Virus record (IMG/VR): IMGVR_UViG_3300046007_005142
Coordinates: 1-22,340 of that record
Origin: a virus
Direction: 5' to 3' (one strand)
Length of the DNA: 22,340 nt
Positions 7,661 through 13,987 of this stretch are shown one piece after another. Both the position numbers and the translations under genes were made by a program. Numbering within the stretch: the stretch's first letter is position 1; each line of letters opens with the position of its first letter. Under the pieces are notes generated by a model. It did not search any database. It was not told the origin of the DNA and saw nothing but the letters and a program-made list of their open reading frames with translations.

Positions 7661-9526
7661 TTAAATTTCACACGCTCCGGCCACACAGGCTAACATCTGT
7701 GCGCCCTCCACGTTATCTGTCTGCTCCTGAAACAAACTCCAATCAATCTTTGGAACACGAGCCTTCAGCTCGTTGTACTGCTCCTCCGTGCACTCCTCAT
7801 ACGGCGCCTGGCGGTACGTGCCACCATCATAAGGCAAGAAGCTTACACCAGAGATCTCGTCGAAGTGATCCCACACCCACGCGCCAACCGAGGGCCAATC
7901 TTTCTCTTCCACCGAGATTGTAACAGATGGTTTGTGCTCGCACCAGTGGCGCTGATACGCGAGCCAGGTTTCCAGGTGTTTAATCGGGCTCACATCGTCC
8001 CGCACCAACCCGGCGGGGGCCTTCTGCGGGAAGCTGAAGACTACGGTTTGCGTCGGTTTGTAGACGCAAGCCTCCGACGGAACTCCCTGCTGGATAAGGA
8101 AGGATGATAGTGGATCTTTAATATCTCCCCGGACTCGTCTGATGTAGAACCTGGAGTGCCGAGGGTGTATCCCTGAAGCGGAATCAACAAGCTGCGAGAC
8201 CGTACCTGACGGCTTGACGCAAGTGATTGCAGCTGATTTCTCAATGCCAAGTTTTTCCGAATACTCATGATTTACCTTTCTAGTGTGTTCGCGAAGCGTG
8301 TCAAGAACGTCTTTCAGTCCCAAAACCATCATGTCATTGTCGAAGATACCCGTTAGCGACACTCCGAGCAATCTCTCCTCCTCGGTGTTGCGCTGCCACA
8401 CCTTTCGCAGATACGGAAACTTTGTAAAGGTGGACTGAATTGTTCCCAGTATCGTCGCCACCTCAACCTTATCCTTAAGAGTCTCCAGCGTATCGTCATG
8501 TCTTACCACCACCTCGGTAAGGTTACAAAACTGGTAGGGTCGCAGAATAATTTCGGAGCAAGGATTTGTACCGAAATCAAAATTAGGATCGCGATGGCTA
8601 TACTTGGCAACAGTTTTCTTAGCGGCTTCGCGATTAAATATGCCGCGCTCCCCAGAATGAGAATTATAAAGACTAAGCCATTCTTCCATAAACTTACCAA
8701 CTGTTGGTGTCTCTCCATAGACAGCCGAGTTGTTAGCGAGAGCACGGTGCGGTGCAGTTTCCCACCAAGGTCCAGATTTCGCATGTCGAATCCTTTCGTC
8801 GTCCAGGTCGGACAAAGAGATCATGGCCGAGCGGCGAACGCCGCCCACAACCACAACCTCGCCAATTTTGCACATCAGATCATGGCACTCCAGGGTGTTT
8901 AGCTTTCGTCCCTGGGCGTTCTTGAAGGTGTTAACCGCGAACGAGAATAGGTCCACGAGGGGTCCCGGTCCGCTAGCTCTGCCCCCGAAGGTTTTGAGTC
9001 TGGCGCCAGCTGGTCGGATCTTGCTGACGTCCCACTTAGGTACTTCGCCAGCGTATAGATGCGCGATAAGGAGCCGGAGGGCTTTTGCCCACCCTTCTTT
9101 TGAGTCGTGGACAGCGATAACATGTTCGCTTTCAAAAAGCTTTTCCGGCACGTCGGGCAGCTGAGAAGTGTATTTAGATTCAACGCTGAACCCGACGCCA
9201 GTACCGCAGAGCAGGATGAACATAGCTTCATCGAAAGACTTCGGGTCGTCGACGGGGAGATACGAACAATTGTAGATACAGGTGTTGTCACGGTCTGCGC
9301 TCCTTCCGGCTGTCATCATGGCGCGCATCGAGGGCATGACCTTCATGTCGTAGATTGCCTTGTAGATGCGATCCTTGAGTTCTGTGTTGTCCTTAATCGC
9401 CGGGGTGCGTGAGAAGACGTAGTCAACGTACCGCGCTACGGTCTCGCCCCACTGCTCGCGGCGGCCCTTGTCGTCAATGAATCGGGCGTAACGGCTGGCT
9501 GCAATGTATTCTTGGTATTGATCCAT
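7661..9526 (-). CDS. nrdJ: Adenosylcobalamin-dependent (class II) ribonucleoside-triphosphate reductase
   Basis: 621 aa, reducing ribonucleotides to deoxyribonucleotides for phage DNA synthesis using coenzyme B12 as radical source. The sequence follows the monomeric Lactobacillus leichmannii-type enzyme: RREQWGETVARYVDYV near the start, IRPAGARL and SGPGPLVDLF (185-194), and NPCSEI (321-326) with the thiyl Cys323 and Glu325. Cys87 and Cys334 are the likely redox pair, and the C-terminal C614/C619 pair (CVAGAC) reloads electrons. The spacing of 11 between Cys323 and Cys334 matches the family. No separate small subunit is needed. The ATG at 9526 has a weak purine-rich site upstream. The host must supply or import cobalamin. 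Confidence 0.97.
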   Translation of the reverse strand: MDQYQEYIAASRYARFIDDKGRREQWGETVARYVDYVFSRTPAIKDNTELKDRIYKAIYDMKVMPSMRAMMTAGRSADRDNTCIYNCSYLPVDDPKSFDEAMFILLCGTGVGFSVESKYTSQLPDVPEKLFESEHVIAVHDSKEGWAKALRLLIAHLYAGEVPKWDVSKIRPAGARLKTFGGRASGPGPLVDLFSFAVNTFKNAQGRKLNTLECHDLMCKIGEVVVVGGVRRSAMISLSDLDDERIRHAKSGPWWETAPHRALANNSAVYGETPTVGKFMEEWLSLYNSHSGERGIFNREAAKKTVAKYSHRDPNFDFGTNPCSEIILRPYQFCNLTEVVVRHDDTLETLKDKVEVATILGTIQSTFTKFPYLRKVWQRNTEEERLLGVSLTGIFDNDMMVLGLKDVLDTLREHTRKVNHEYSEKLGIEKSAAITCVKPSGTVSQLVDSASGIHPRHSRFYIRRVRGDIKDPLSSFLIQQGVPSEACVYKPTQTVVFSFPQKAPAGLVRDDVSPIKHLETWLAYQRHWCEHKPSVTISVEEKDWPSVGAWVWDHFDEISGVSFLPYDGGTYRQAPYEECTEEQYNELKARVPKIDWSLFQEQTDNVEGAQMLACVAGACEI

Positions 9527-9550
9527 GGTTCTTTTCTTGGTGTGTTAGGG

Positions 9551-9579
9551 AAAAACTGCCGGCGGTACTCTGCCGGCAG
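9551..9579 (-). terminator. Intrinsic terminator after the Lys-rich 119-aa gene
   Basis: On the minus strand a perfect 8-bp stem CTGCCGGC/GCCGGCAG (9579-9572 with 9563-9556) with an 8-base loop is followed by TTTTT (9555-9551). It lies between the stop of the 119-aa gene and the RNR start, so it should limit transcription entering the RNR-polymerase segment. Confidence 0.85.
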
Positions 9580-9594
9580 CCGGTGCAAAACAAC

Positions 9595-9954
9595 TTACTT
9601 TACTGCGCTCTTCTTTTTCTTTGTGGCCTTCATAACCGGGGCCTTAGCTACTGCGGCCTGGGCGTTATCGAACCACTTGAATACGGGGCTGATCTCTTCT
9701 GGCGACACCGGCAGAGTGATTGCCTTTTGCAAGAACTCCATGCTCTTCTCCAAACCCTCGAGCATGAACTGCATCTGCTTCATAACCTCCTTCGCGTTGT
9801 GCTCGCTCGCGTAGTAGGTTACCTTGTTCTCGCCATCACCAAAAGCCAGGTTAACATAAAAATCATCACCCTGTGACGCGCGGGCTTTCACAGCGACAAA
9901 CGACTGGTCGGTTGGAAAGAACTTTGAGAAATCTAAACTAACTGCTTTTGACAT
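9595..9954 (-). CDS. Hypothetical protein with Lys-rich tail, 119 aa
   Basis: ATG at 9954 with AAGGAGA upstream. Longer in-frame starts overlap the SSB gene and lack a ribosome binding site. The protein begins MSKAVSLDFSKFFP, has a beta-rich middle (DDFYVNLAFGDGENKVTYY), an amphipathic helical segment, and ends in a basic KKKKSAVK tail. It follows the SSB gene by 13 bases and is followed by a strong terminator, so it is the last gene of the nuclease-SSB transcription unit. No family was recognised. A DNA-associated accessory role would fit the location and the basic tail, but this is inference. Confidence 0.8.
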   Translation of the reverse strand: MSKAVSLDFSKFFPTDQSFVAVKARASQGDDFYVNLAFGDGENKVTYYASEHNAKEVMKQMQFMLEGLEKSMEFLQKAITLPVSPEEISPVFKWFDNAQAAVAKAPVMKATKKKKSAVK

Positions 9955-9967
9955 GCTTGTCTCCTTG

Positions 9968-10480
9968 TTAATTGGCAAAGTCATCGGCCGCTGAAGATCC
10001 GCCGCCAAGTTTCTCACCGTCATCTGTCTTTTGAATGTTGTTCAAACCACAACCAACGCCCTTTGACCCGTTGCTATTGTAAGCAAAAAAGCTGATGGAT
10101 ACACGACCGTAGCAACCAGAGTAGAACTCAGCCCTGTCCAGGATTGGGTTCAGGTCCGCGTCAACCACGCCCGGCTTTTGTTGGCTGTTGGCGTTGATAA
10201 AGAAAGAGTTTGCGTACGCAGGATCATCCTTTTCGGCGTCACCATCACGCAGTCCCCCCTTGAGTCCCTTGGGAATGCTGCCACCCCATACGGACTTGTT
10301 GTCTTCCTTGACCTGCTCGATAGCTTTGTTGATGCGATCGATTGTGTCCTTGTCTGACTTGGGAATGATGATCGACAGGGAGTACTTTGGATTGCCACCC
10401 TCTTGCGCTGCCTGGGGCTCGAACACGTGCGCGTACGAAAAACGAACTTTATTTGTTACCACTTTTACTGACTTTGCCAT
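9968..10480 (-). CDS. Single-stranded DNA-binding protein (DUF2815, T7 gp2.5-like)
   Basis: 170 aa from the ATG at 10480 (AAGGAG about 7 bases upstream). It closely follows the DUF2815 pattern of phage single-strand binding proteins: VRFSYAHVFEPQ near the start, KYSLSIIIPKSDKDTI, WGGSIPKGLKGGLRDGD, YANSFFINANSQQKPGVVD, EFYSGCYGRVSISFFAYN, and GVGCGLNNIQK. It ends in an acidic DDFAN tail, the type that contacts replication partners in gp2.5. The role would be coating ssDNA at the fork and during recombination. It lies downstream of the Cas4-like nuclease and two small genes in the same unit. Confidence 0.93.
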   Translation of the reverse strand: MAKSVKVVTNKVRFSYAHVFEPQAAQEGGNPKYSLSIIIPKSDKDTIDRINKAIEQVKEDNKSVWGGSIPKGLKGGLRDGDAEKDDPAYANSFFINANSQQKPGVVDADLNPILDRAEFYSGCYGRVSISFFAYNSNGSKGVGCGLNNIQKTDDGEKLGGGSSAADDFAN

Positions 10481-10536
10481 ACTAGGCTCCTTGTTTAACG
10501 TCATGGCCCTGAGATCCGGTGGGCCTGTCCCGGTTA

Positions 10537-10704
10537 CTACTCTGACTTATCACCGACCTCAAACGAGTCAATTATAAGCCCGATCTGTCCGATAGTGTAA
10601 CCTATAAAGGCCACCATCATACCAATCCGACGCACCTTAAAGTACGAGAGCGTGGTGAGTATGTACATCAAACCAACCAGGCTCAAGAAGATGTGAGGGC
10701 TCAT
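10537..10704 (-). CDS. Small two-helix membrane protein, 55 aa
   Basis: The ATG at 10704 overlaps the stop of the upstream gene by ATGA. The 55-aa product has two hydrophobic helices, about residues 4-20 (HIFLSLVGLMYILTTL) and 28-46 (GMMVAFIGYTIGQIGLII), joined by a short basic KVRR turn, and an acidic tail ending DKSE. The basic turn between helices suggests both ends face outward. It sits among nuclease and SSB genes, where its role is unclear. A holin-like, host-takeover or superinfection-exclusion protein are possibilities, none shown by the sequence. Confidence 0.7.
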   Translation of the reverse strand: MSPHIFLSLVGLMYILTTLSYFKVRRIGMMVAFIGYTIGQIGLIIDSFEVGDKSE

Positions 10705-10976
10705 TCTAGCACACTGTCGTCAATGAACACAGGGGTGTTCTCTCCCAAGTAAGCGCCAAGGATGTTGAACTGGTAGTGCTCCATCGCCTCGTCCGGGGTC
10801 ATCCTATCGTGCTTGATTAAGAGATCAATCACCTTTGGCTCGCTGTACGCTACGGCCGACATGCCAACCGAGTTGGACGCTACCCCTATGATGGCCTCGT
10901 CAAAGTACTCGGGGTCCATGAATAGGAACTCATCTCCACCCACGTAGTTGTCCGCTATCTGTTGTCGTCTGCTCAC
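10701..10976 (-). CDS. Conserved hypothetical phage protein, 91 aa
   Basis: A GTG start at 10976 overlaps the stop of the Cas4-like gene (GTGA), with GGAGG 7 bases upstream, which decides the start. The sequence has a pattern I associate with small phage proteins of unknown function: an acidic DPEYFDEAIIGV segment, AVAYSEPKVIDLLIKHDRMTPDEAMEHYQFN, then GAYLGENTPVFIDD. It is acidic, soluble and probably a compact alpha/beta fold. No catalytic motif is visible. The function is unknown; linkage to nuclease and SSB suggests an early role. Confidence 0.85.
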   Translation of the reverse strand: MSRRQQIADNYVGGDEFLFMDPEYFDEAIIGVASNSVGMSAVAYSEPKVIDLLIKHDRMTPDEAMEHYQFNILGAYLGENTPVFIDDSVLE

Positions 10977-12106
10977 TTAAAATCCTCCGCGGCGTTGTTC
11001 TCGTCCTTGACCAGCTTGGGGGTCCCCTCCGGCTTAACAACAAACGCCGATAGAAGATCCGACATGTAGCCCTTCTTGCCCAGCTTCTCTAATTTTGCTA
11101 TTGATTTTAGAGAGGCGGGTTCCATAATCTCCTCCTCTTTGTAGCCTTTGTCAAGCAATATCTTGGCGACCAATGGCTCGTCGCTGATCCGGCGGTGTGT
11201 CTTTGTGGGCACAAGCTTGTATCCCCGAGGGGTAACACCCTGGTTTATTGCCCGATCGGTAAAGTAATCCTCCAAATCAGACACGTAGGACCTTAACTGA
11301 CCCGATCGGGAAAATGCCACCTCGATCTCTTCGTCGCTCAGGAGCGCCGGCTCCCTGAACTCCAGGGACGCGATCTCGTTCACAAAGTCTGACCTGGCTC
11401 GGCACACGGCCTTTGCCCGGCAGAACTGGCAGTGATCCCCTGCTACGAACTCGCCCGAGCCCGCCCAGGCCTTTTTGGCTTTTGGCTTGACGAAGTAGTT
11501 CGCCCAGTCGACGAGCCTCGCGATCGAGGTGCCGTCGGTTGTGATGCTGTCGAGCCTTGGCTGGACGATGGTGTACTCGACGTCTTTGATTTCCGGGTAC
11601 TCGTCTTTGAACTTGCTCCAGGCGCCGAGCGCGTAGAGCCTGAGCTGCGAGTTGTCCTTGGCTTCGACGGGGATGCCTTTGCCGAACTTAAGGTCGATGA
11701 CTCTAACCTTGTGCTGCGACAGTACCACGACATCAGCAGTACCAAATCCGTCAGGAGCCCAGTCAGAATAATCCACGCGTTGCTCAAATAACGGCCGATC
11801 GCCGTCACCAATCTGACTGCGTACATATAAAACGTAGTTGTCCACATACTCTTCAAACTCCTTATTGTAGTAGGGGGTTGCTTTGATGATCTCAGTTTCA
11901 CGGCTCATCTCCTCATGGCTAATCTGGCCGTAGTGGTGCCGCAGCTTAGCCTCGGCCAGGGAGTGCGCCATGGTGCCCTCCTGGCTGTAATCAAAGCTGC
12001 CAGAGGATCTTTTTAACTCGGGAAGGGTGGCCTCGAGACGGGCCGAGGGTGTGCATGTTAGCCAGCGCTTGGACGCGGAGGCGGATAAAACGGCGTGAGC
12101 GGTCAT
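10973..12106 (-). CDS. Cas4/RecB-like PD-(D/E)XK nuclease with Fe-S cysteines (DUF2800)
   Basis: 377 aa. The PD-(D/E)XK core shows GTAD (D125), VIDLKFG (D138, K140) and NSQLRLYALG (152-161, the QxxxY-like motif IV). Four cysteines are placed as in the iron-sulfur clusters of Cas4 and AddB: C18 near the N-terminus and C226, C229 and C235 (CQFCRAKAVC) after the core. Family knowledge predicts a 5'-directed DNA exonuclease acting in recombination, or in host DNA breakdown. It heads a unit with SSB, right after a strong terminator hairpin. The ATG at 12106 has AGGAAAA upstream. There is no CRISPR array or Cas1/Cas2 nearby. Confidence 0.9.
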   Translation of the reverse strand: MTAHAVLSASASKRWLTCTPSARLEATLPELKRSSGSFDYSQEGTMAHSLAEAKLRHHYGQISHEEMSRETEIIKATPYYNKEFEEYVDNYVLYVRSQIGDGDRPLFEQRVDYSDWAPDGFGTADVVVLSQHKVRVIDLKFGKGIPVEAKDNSQLRLYALGAWSKFKDEYPEIKDVEYTIVQPRLDSITTDGTSIARLVDWANYFVKPKAKKAWAGSGEFVAGDHCQFCRAKAVCRARSDFVNEIASLEFREPALLSDEEIEVAFSRSGQLRSYVSDLEDYFTDRAINQGVTPRGYKLVPTKTHRRISDEPLVAKILLDKGYKEEEIMEPASLKSIAKLEKLGKKGYMSDLLSAFVVKPEGTPKLVKDENNAAEDFK

Positions 12107-12151
12107 GTCTGTTTTCCTGTTTGACGGTTAAGTTGTATTACTACTAATGCA

Positions 12152-12182
12152 AAACGGGACAGCTTTTTGGGCTGTCCCGTTT
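12152..12182 (-). terminator. Strong hairpin terminator between terminase small subunit and Cas4-like gene
   Basis: A 12-bp perfect stem, AAACGGGACAGC (12152-12163) with GCTGTCCCGTTT (12171-12182), has a 7-base loop. On the minus strand it ends in a TTTTG stretch, and on the plus strand in TTTAATAG. It fills the 119-base gap that is the largest intergenic space around it, so it most likely ends the terminase unit. No convincing promoter was identified in the remainder of the gap. Confidence 0.85.
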
Positions 12183-12225
12183 AATAGTTGACTAACCTAC
12201 TAAGGTATTCTTTAATTACGTAAGT

Positions 12226-12618
12226 CTATTCTTTAGCTTCCTTTAATTTGGAGATCAGGTCGTTGACGGCCCCGGTGAAGTCCACGACCACGTCTGCCTT
12301 GACGTCAATCTTTTGCTCCCTGGTCTCCTTGTAGTCCGTGGGGAACTGGCCCCGGAGAGCTATCTCCGCGATCCTGGAGTTAAACGCTCGGTTCCCTATG
12401 TTGGCCAGCAGCTCACGCTCCCAGTACGCCTGGGAGTGGACCAGGGCCACGCCAAGAGCGTCCGAAAACTCTGGGTACTTCTTCTTCCAGTTATCGGCGA
12501 CGTCCTTGGATATGCCCAGCTCGGACCACATCATCTTCTGGGATGCGCCCTGCTTGCCCATCTCGATGAGCTTGTCGCACATATCGGGCGTGAACGTGTA
12601 CTTTTGTTTTGCGGCCAT
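12226..12618 (-). CDS. Terminase small subunit-like DNA-packaging protein
   Basis: 130 aa. The N-terminal half is a helix-turn-helix with the order typical of phage small terminases: FTPDMCDKLIEMGKQGAS, then SELGISKDVADNWKKKYPEFSDAL. A helical region (ALVHSQAYWERELLANIGN) and RGQFPTDYKETREQ follow, resembling the central oligomerisation part. The C-terminus is acidic and helical. The role would be recognition of the packaging site and recruitment of the large terminase, which is not in the window. The start overlaps the preceding stop by one base (TAATG). Assignment rests on pattern resemblance; another HTH regulator is possible. Confidence 0.7.
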   Translation of the reverse strand: MAAKQKYTFTPDMCDKLIEMGKQGASQKMMWSELGISKDVADNWKKKYPEFSDALGVALVHSQAYWERELLANIGNRAFNSRIAEIALRGQFPTDYKETREQKIDVKADVVVDFTGAVNDLISKLKEAKE

Positions 12619-12950
12619 TACTTTTTAGCGGTCTTCGCAGACTCTTTGAATGCCTTCGCGGTGGGGGCTCCCTTTTGCCCAGGCTGGCGCATCTTCTCGC
12701 CGGATCCTTTTTCAATCCGCTCACGCTTAGCCGCGATGTTGGCATAGAGGCCGGGCTTCGCGGAGCCTCCCTCTTTCTTTTTGTCCATGCCCATGAGCTC
12801 TGATAGCGTCTTGCCTGACCCGCGTACACCCTCTTTTTTAGGTGGGCTCATCGGGTTAAACGGGCGAACGGGAGCCGGCATAATTTGCCCTGGCGGCTTT
12901 GGGGGTTGCCTGCCGTTAGACATCTTTGGTAATTTCTTAAAGCCTTCCAT
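12618..12950 (-). CDS. Basic Pro/Gly-rich hypothetical protein, 110 aa
   Basis: The ATG at 12950 follows AAGGGAGAGC. The protein is very basic, rich in Lys, Pro and Gly, and predicted disordered for most of its length (GRQPPKPPGQIMPAPVRP; repeated KKEG and KK ends). It contains a short helical segment near the middle (KTLSELMGMDKKK). It precedes the terminase small subunit by a one-base stop/start overlap and follows an intrinsic terminator. It is reminiscent of small DNA-associated or scaffold-like packaging proteins, but no family was recognised. Confidence 0.8.
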   Translation of the reverse strand: MEGFKKLPKMSNGRQPPKPPGQIMPAPVRPFNPMSPPKKEGVRGSGKTLSELMGMDKKKEGGSAKPGLYANIAAKRERIEKGSGEKMRQPGQKGAPTAKAFKESAKTAKK

Positions 12951-12972
12951 GCTCTCCCTTTCTGTGTTGTGT

Positions 12973-12998
12973 AAAAAGGGGCGTCTCCCGACGTGCCC
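12973..12998 (-). terminator. Intrinsic terminator after the 74-aa gene
   Basis: On the minus strand GGG-CA-CGTC, loop GGGA, GACG-CCCC is followed by TTTTT (12977-12973). The stem has 4 bp, a CA bulge and 3 more bp. It begins just after the TAA at 13004, marking the likely end of the long primase-to-KAS operon. Confidence 0.75.
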
Positions 12999-13003
12999 TA
13001 CTT

Positions 13004-13228
13004 CTACTTATGCAAAAGCCAACCCATTATGGCCCTGAAAAATTTATTGGTTTTCCTGGATTTCTTGCTGGTGTCCGGCGGTGTATTGGCCGCCTTGACG
13101 GTGCCCAGGGCCTGGTTGACCAGGACCTTGGTCATGGCAGAGGCTCGTTCGACACGCTGGGCCTCCTTGATGGGGTCCTTCATGGGCTTCATCTGCTTTG
13201 CCAGCAGCCTTCTCATCTCGCGGTTCAT
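13004..13228 (-). CDS. Small basic hypothetical protein, 74 aa
   Basis: The ATG at 13228 overlaps the upstream stop (ATGA) and has AAAGGAG 8 bases upstream. It is highly basic (MNREMRRLLAKQMKPMKDPIKEAQRVERAS), with a helical first half, a Thr/Ser/Lys middle and a short hydrophobic C-terminal patch (FFRAIMGWLL). The final patch could be a membrane-contact or packing helix. It is the last gene before a terminator. No family was recognised. Confidence 0.75.
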   Translation of the reverse strand: MNREMRRLLAKQMKPMKDPIKEAQRVERASAMTKVLVNQALGTVKAANTPPDTSKKSRKTNKFFRAIMGWLLHK

Positions 13229-13461
13229 AGTTGTTTCTCCTTTACCAATTTTTCAAATATCTCAAACGCGAGCTCCCCGCGCATGTGGATCAGTTGCTTT
13301 ATGCCCAGCAGAGCGTTAGCCATCTCCTCAACGTCAACCTCTCCCTGGCGGTCGTAGTAGTACTTGAACACAGTCTCCACGTCCTGGTCAGAGCTCCACA
13401 GGCGCATGATCGCGTCCTCAAGCTCAAACCTTGTTTCGCTTGGTCTTTTTACTGGTCTCAC
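13225..13461 (-). CDS. Small acidic/helical hypothetical protein, 78 aa
   Basis: The GTG start at 13461 is decided by AGGAGGG 5 bases upstream. The gene overlaps the preceding one by 38 bases and the next one by ATGA. The sequence is helical: FELEDAIMRLWSSDQDVETVFKYYYD, then EVDVEEMANALLGIKQLIHMRGELAFEIFEKLVKEKQL. It has no Cys and no catalytic motif. Pattern and size resemble small helical phage regulators; the function is unknown. Confidence 0.8.
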   Translation of the reverse strand: MRPVKRPSETRFELEDAIMRLWSSDQDVETVFKYYYDRQGEVDVEEMANALLGIKQLIHMRGELAFEIFEKLVKEKQL

Positions 13462-13681
13462 TTAAACCCTCCTCTTTAATCGCTTGGAATAAATTATCAA
13501 ACACTTCAAGTAGTCTGTCGTTTATCTTGTCGAGCTCGGAGGAGATGTGGTGCATCATGTTGTCCGAGTCTCGCTTGTTAGCCTCTGGCGCACCAAACGA
13601 CATCACGCGAACGGCGCTGGCGAATACCTCCAAGTCTATGCTGATGTTCTCAAGTTGTTGTAGTTTATCGTAGTGCTTCAT
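13424..13681 (-). CDS. Small helical hypothetical protein, 85 aa
   Basis: The ATG at 13681 overlaps the upstream TGA by ATGA. The protein is almost wholly helical with heptad-like spacing (YDKLQQLENISIDLEVFASAV, then MMHHISSELDKINDRLLEVFDNLFQAI) and ends in a basic KKTKRNKV tail. A small coiled-coil protein is likely. It belongs to the four-gene cluster following the ketosynthase. No family was recognised. Confidence 0.78.
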   Translation of the reverse strand: MKHYDKLQQLENISIDLEVFASAVRVMSFGAPEANKRDSDNMMHHISSELDKINDRLLEVFDNLFQAIKEEGLSETSKKTKRNKV

Positions 13682-13923
13682 TGTGCGCCAAGCTCCATCT
13701 TAATAAGATTAAACGCTCTCTTTAGGTGATACCGCCAATACTTTTCGGTTACATCAATGTCAGCGGCGTTGTTGCCCATCAAAAATGCCTCAAGTATTTC
13801 TCTCTGCTTAACCGGCATCTTTGTTTCCATGACTCGCTTGATGTCTATCATGTCCTCGTTAGTCCATGGCAGCCACCCATCCGACTCCTGGCTCTGGATG
13901 CCCTCAACGTCTTCCTGCTCCAT
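13678..13923 (-). CDS. Small protein resembling sigma-70 region 4 (helix-turn-helix), 81 aa
   Basis: The ATG at 13923 is chosen because AGGAG lies about 9 bases upstream and because this avoids a 110-base overlap with the ketosynthase; an in-frame ATG at 14097 would give 139 aa. Residues 37-76 (PVKQREILEAFLMGNNAADI, then VTEKYWRYHLKRAFNLI) follow the layout of sigma-70 region 4: a QREI-type helix, a short turn, then a recognition-like helix. Region 2 is absent, so it cannot be a full sigma factor. It could bind DNA or RNA polymerase as a transcription switch. The similarity is weak and rests on pattern only. Confidence 0.6.
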   Translation of the reverse strand: MEQEDVEGIQSQESDGWLPWTNEDMIDIKRVMETKMPVKQREILEAFLMGNNAADIDVTEKYWRYHLKRAFNLIKMELGAQ

Positions 13924-13987
13924 CAGGTCCGGCTCCTCGTCCGACAGACGAGGGGCGGCGCAGCACTTTTTCTTGTGCGTTAAAATT

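Noticed and set aside
10973-12106. CRISPR-Cas system because of the Cas4-like gene
   Set aside because: No repeat-spacer array, Cas1 or Cas2 is visible; Cas4-like nucleases are common stand-alone phage genes.
12121-12148. TTGACG followed by TACTAAT on the plus strand, promoter-like
   Set aside because: There is no plus-strand gene to drive and the -10 match is poor.
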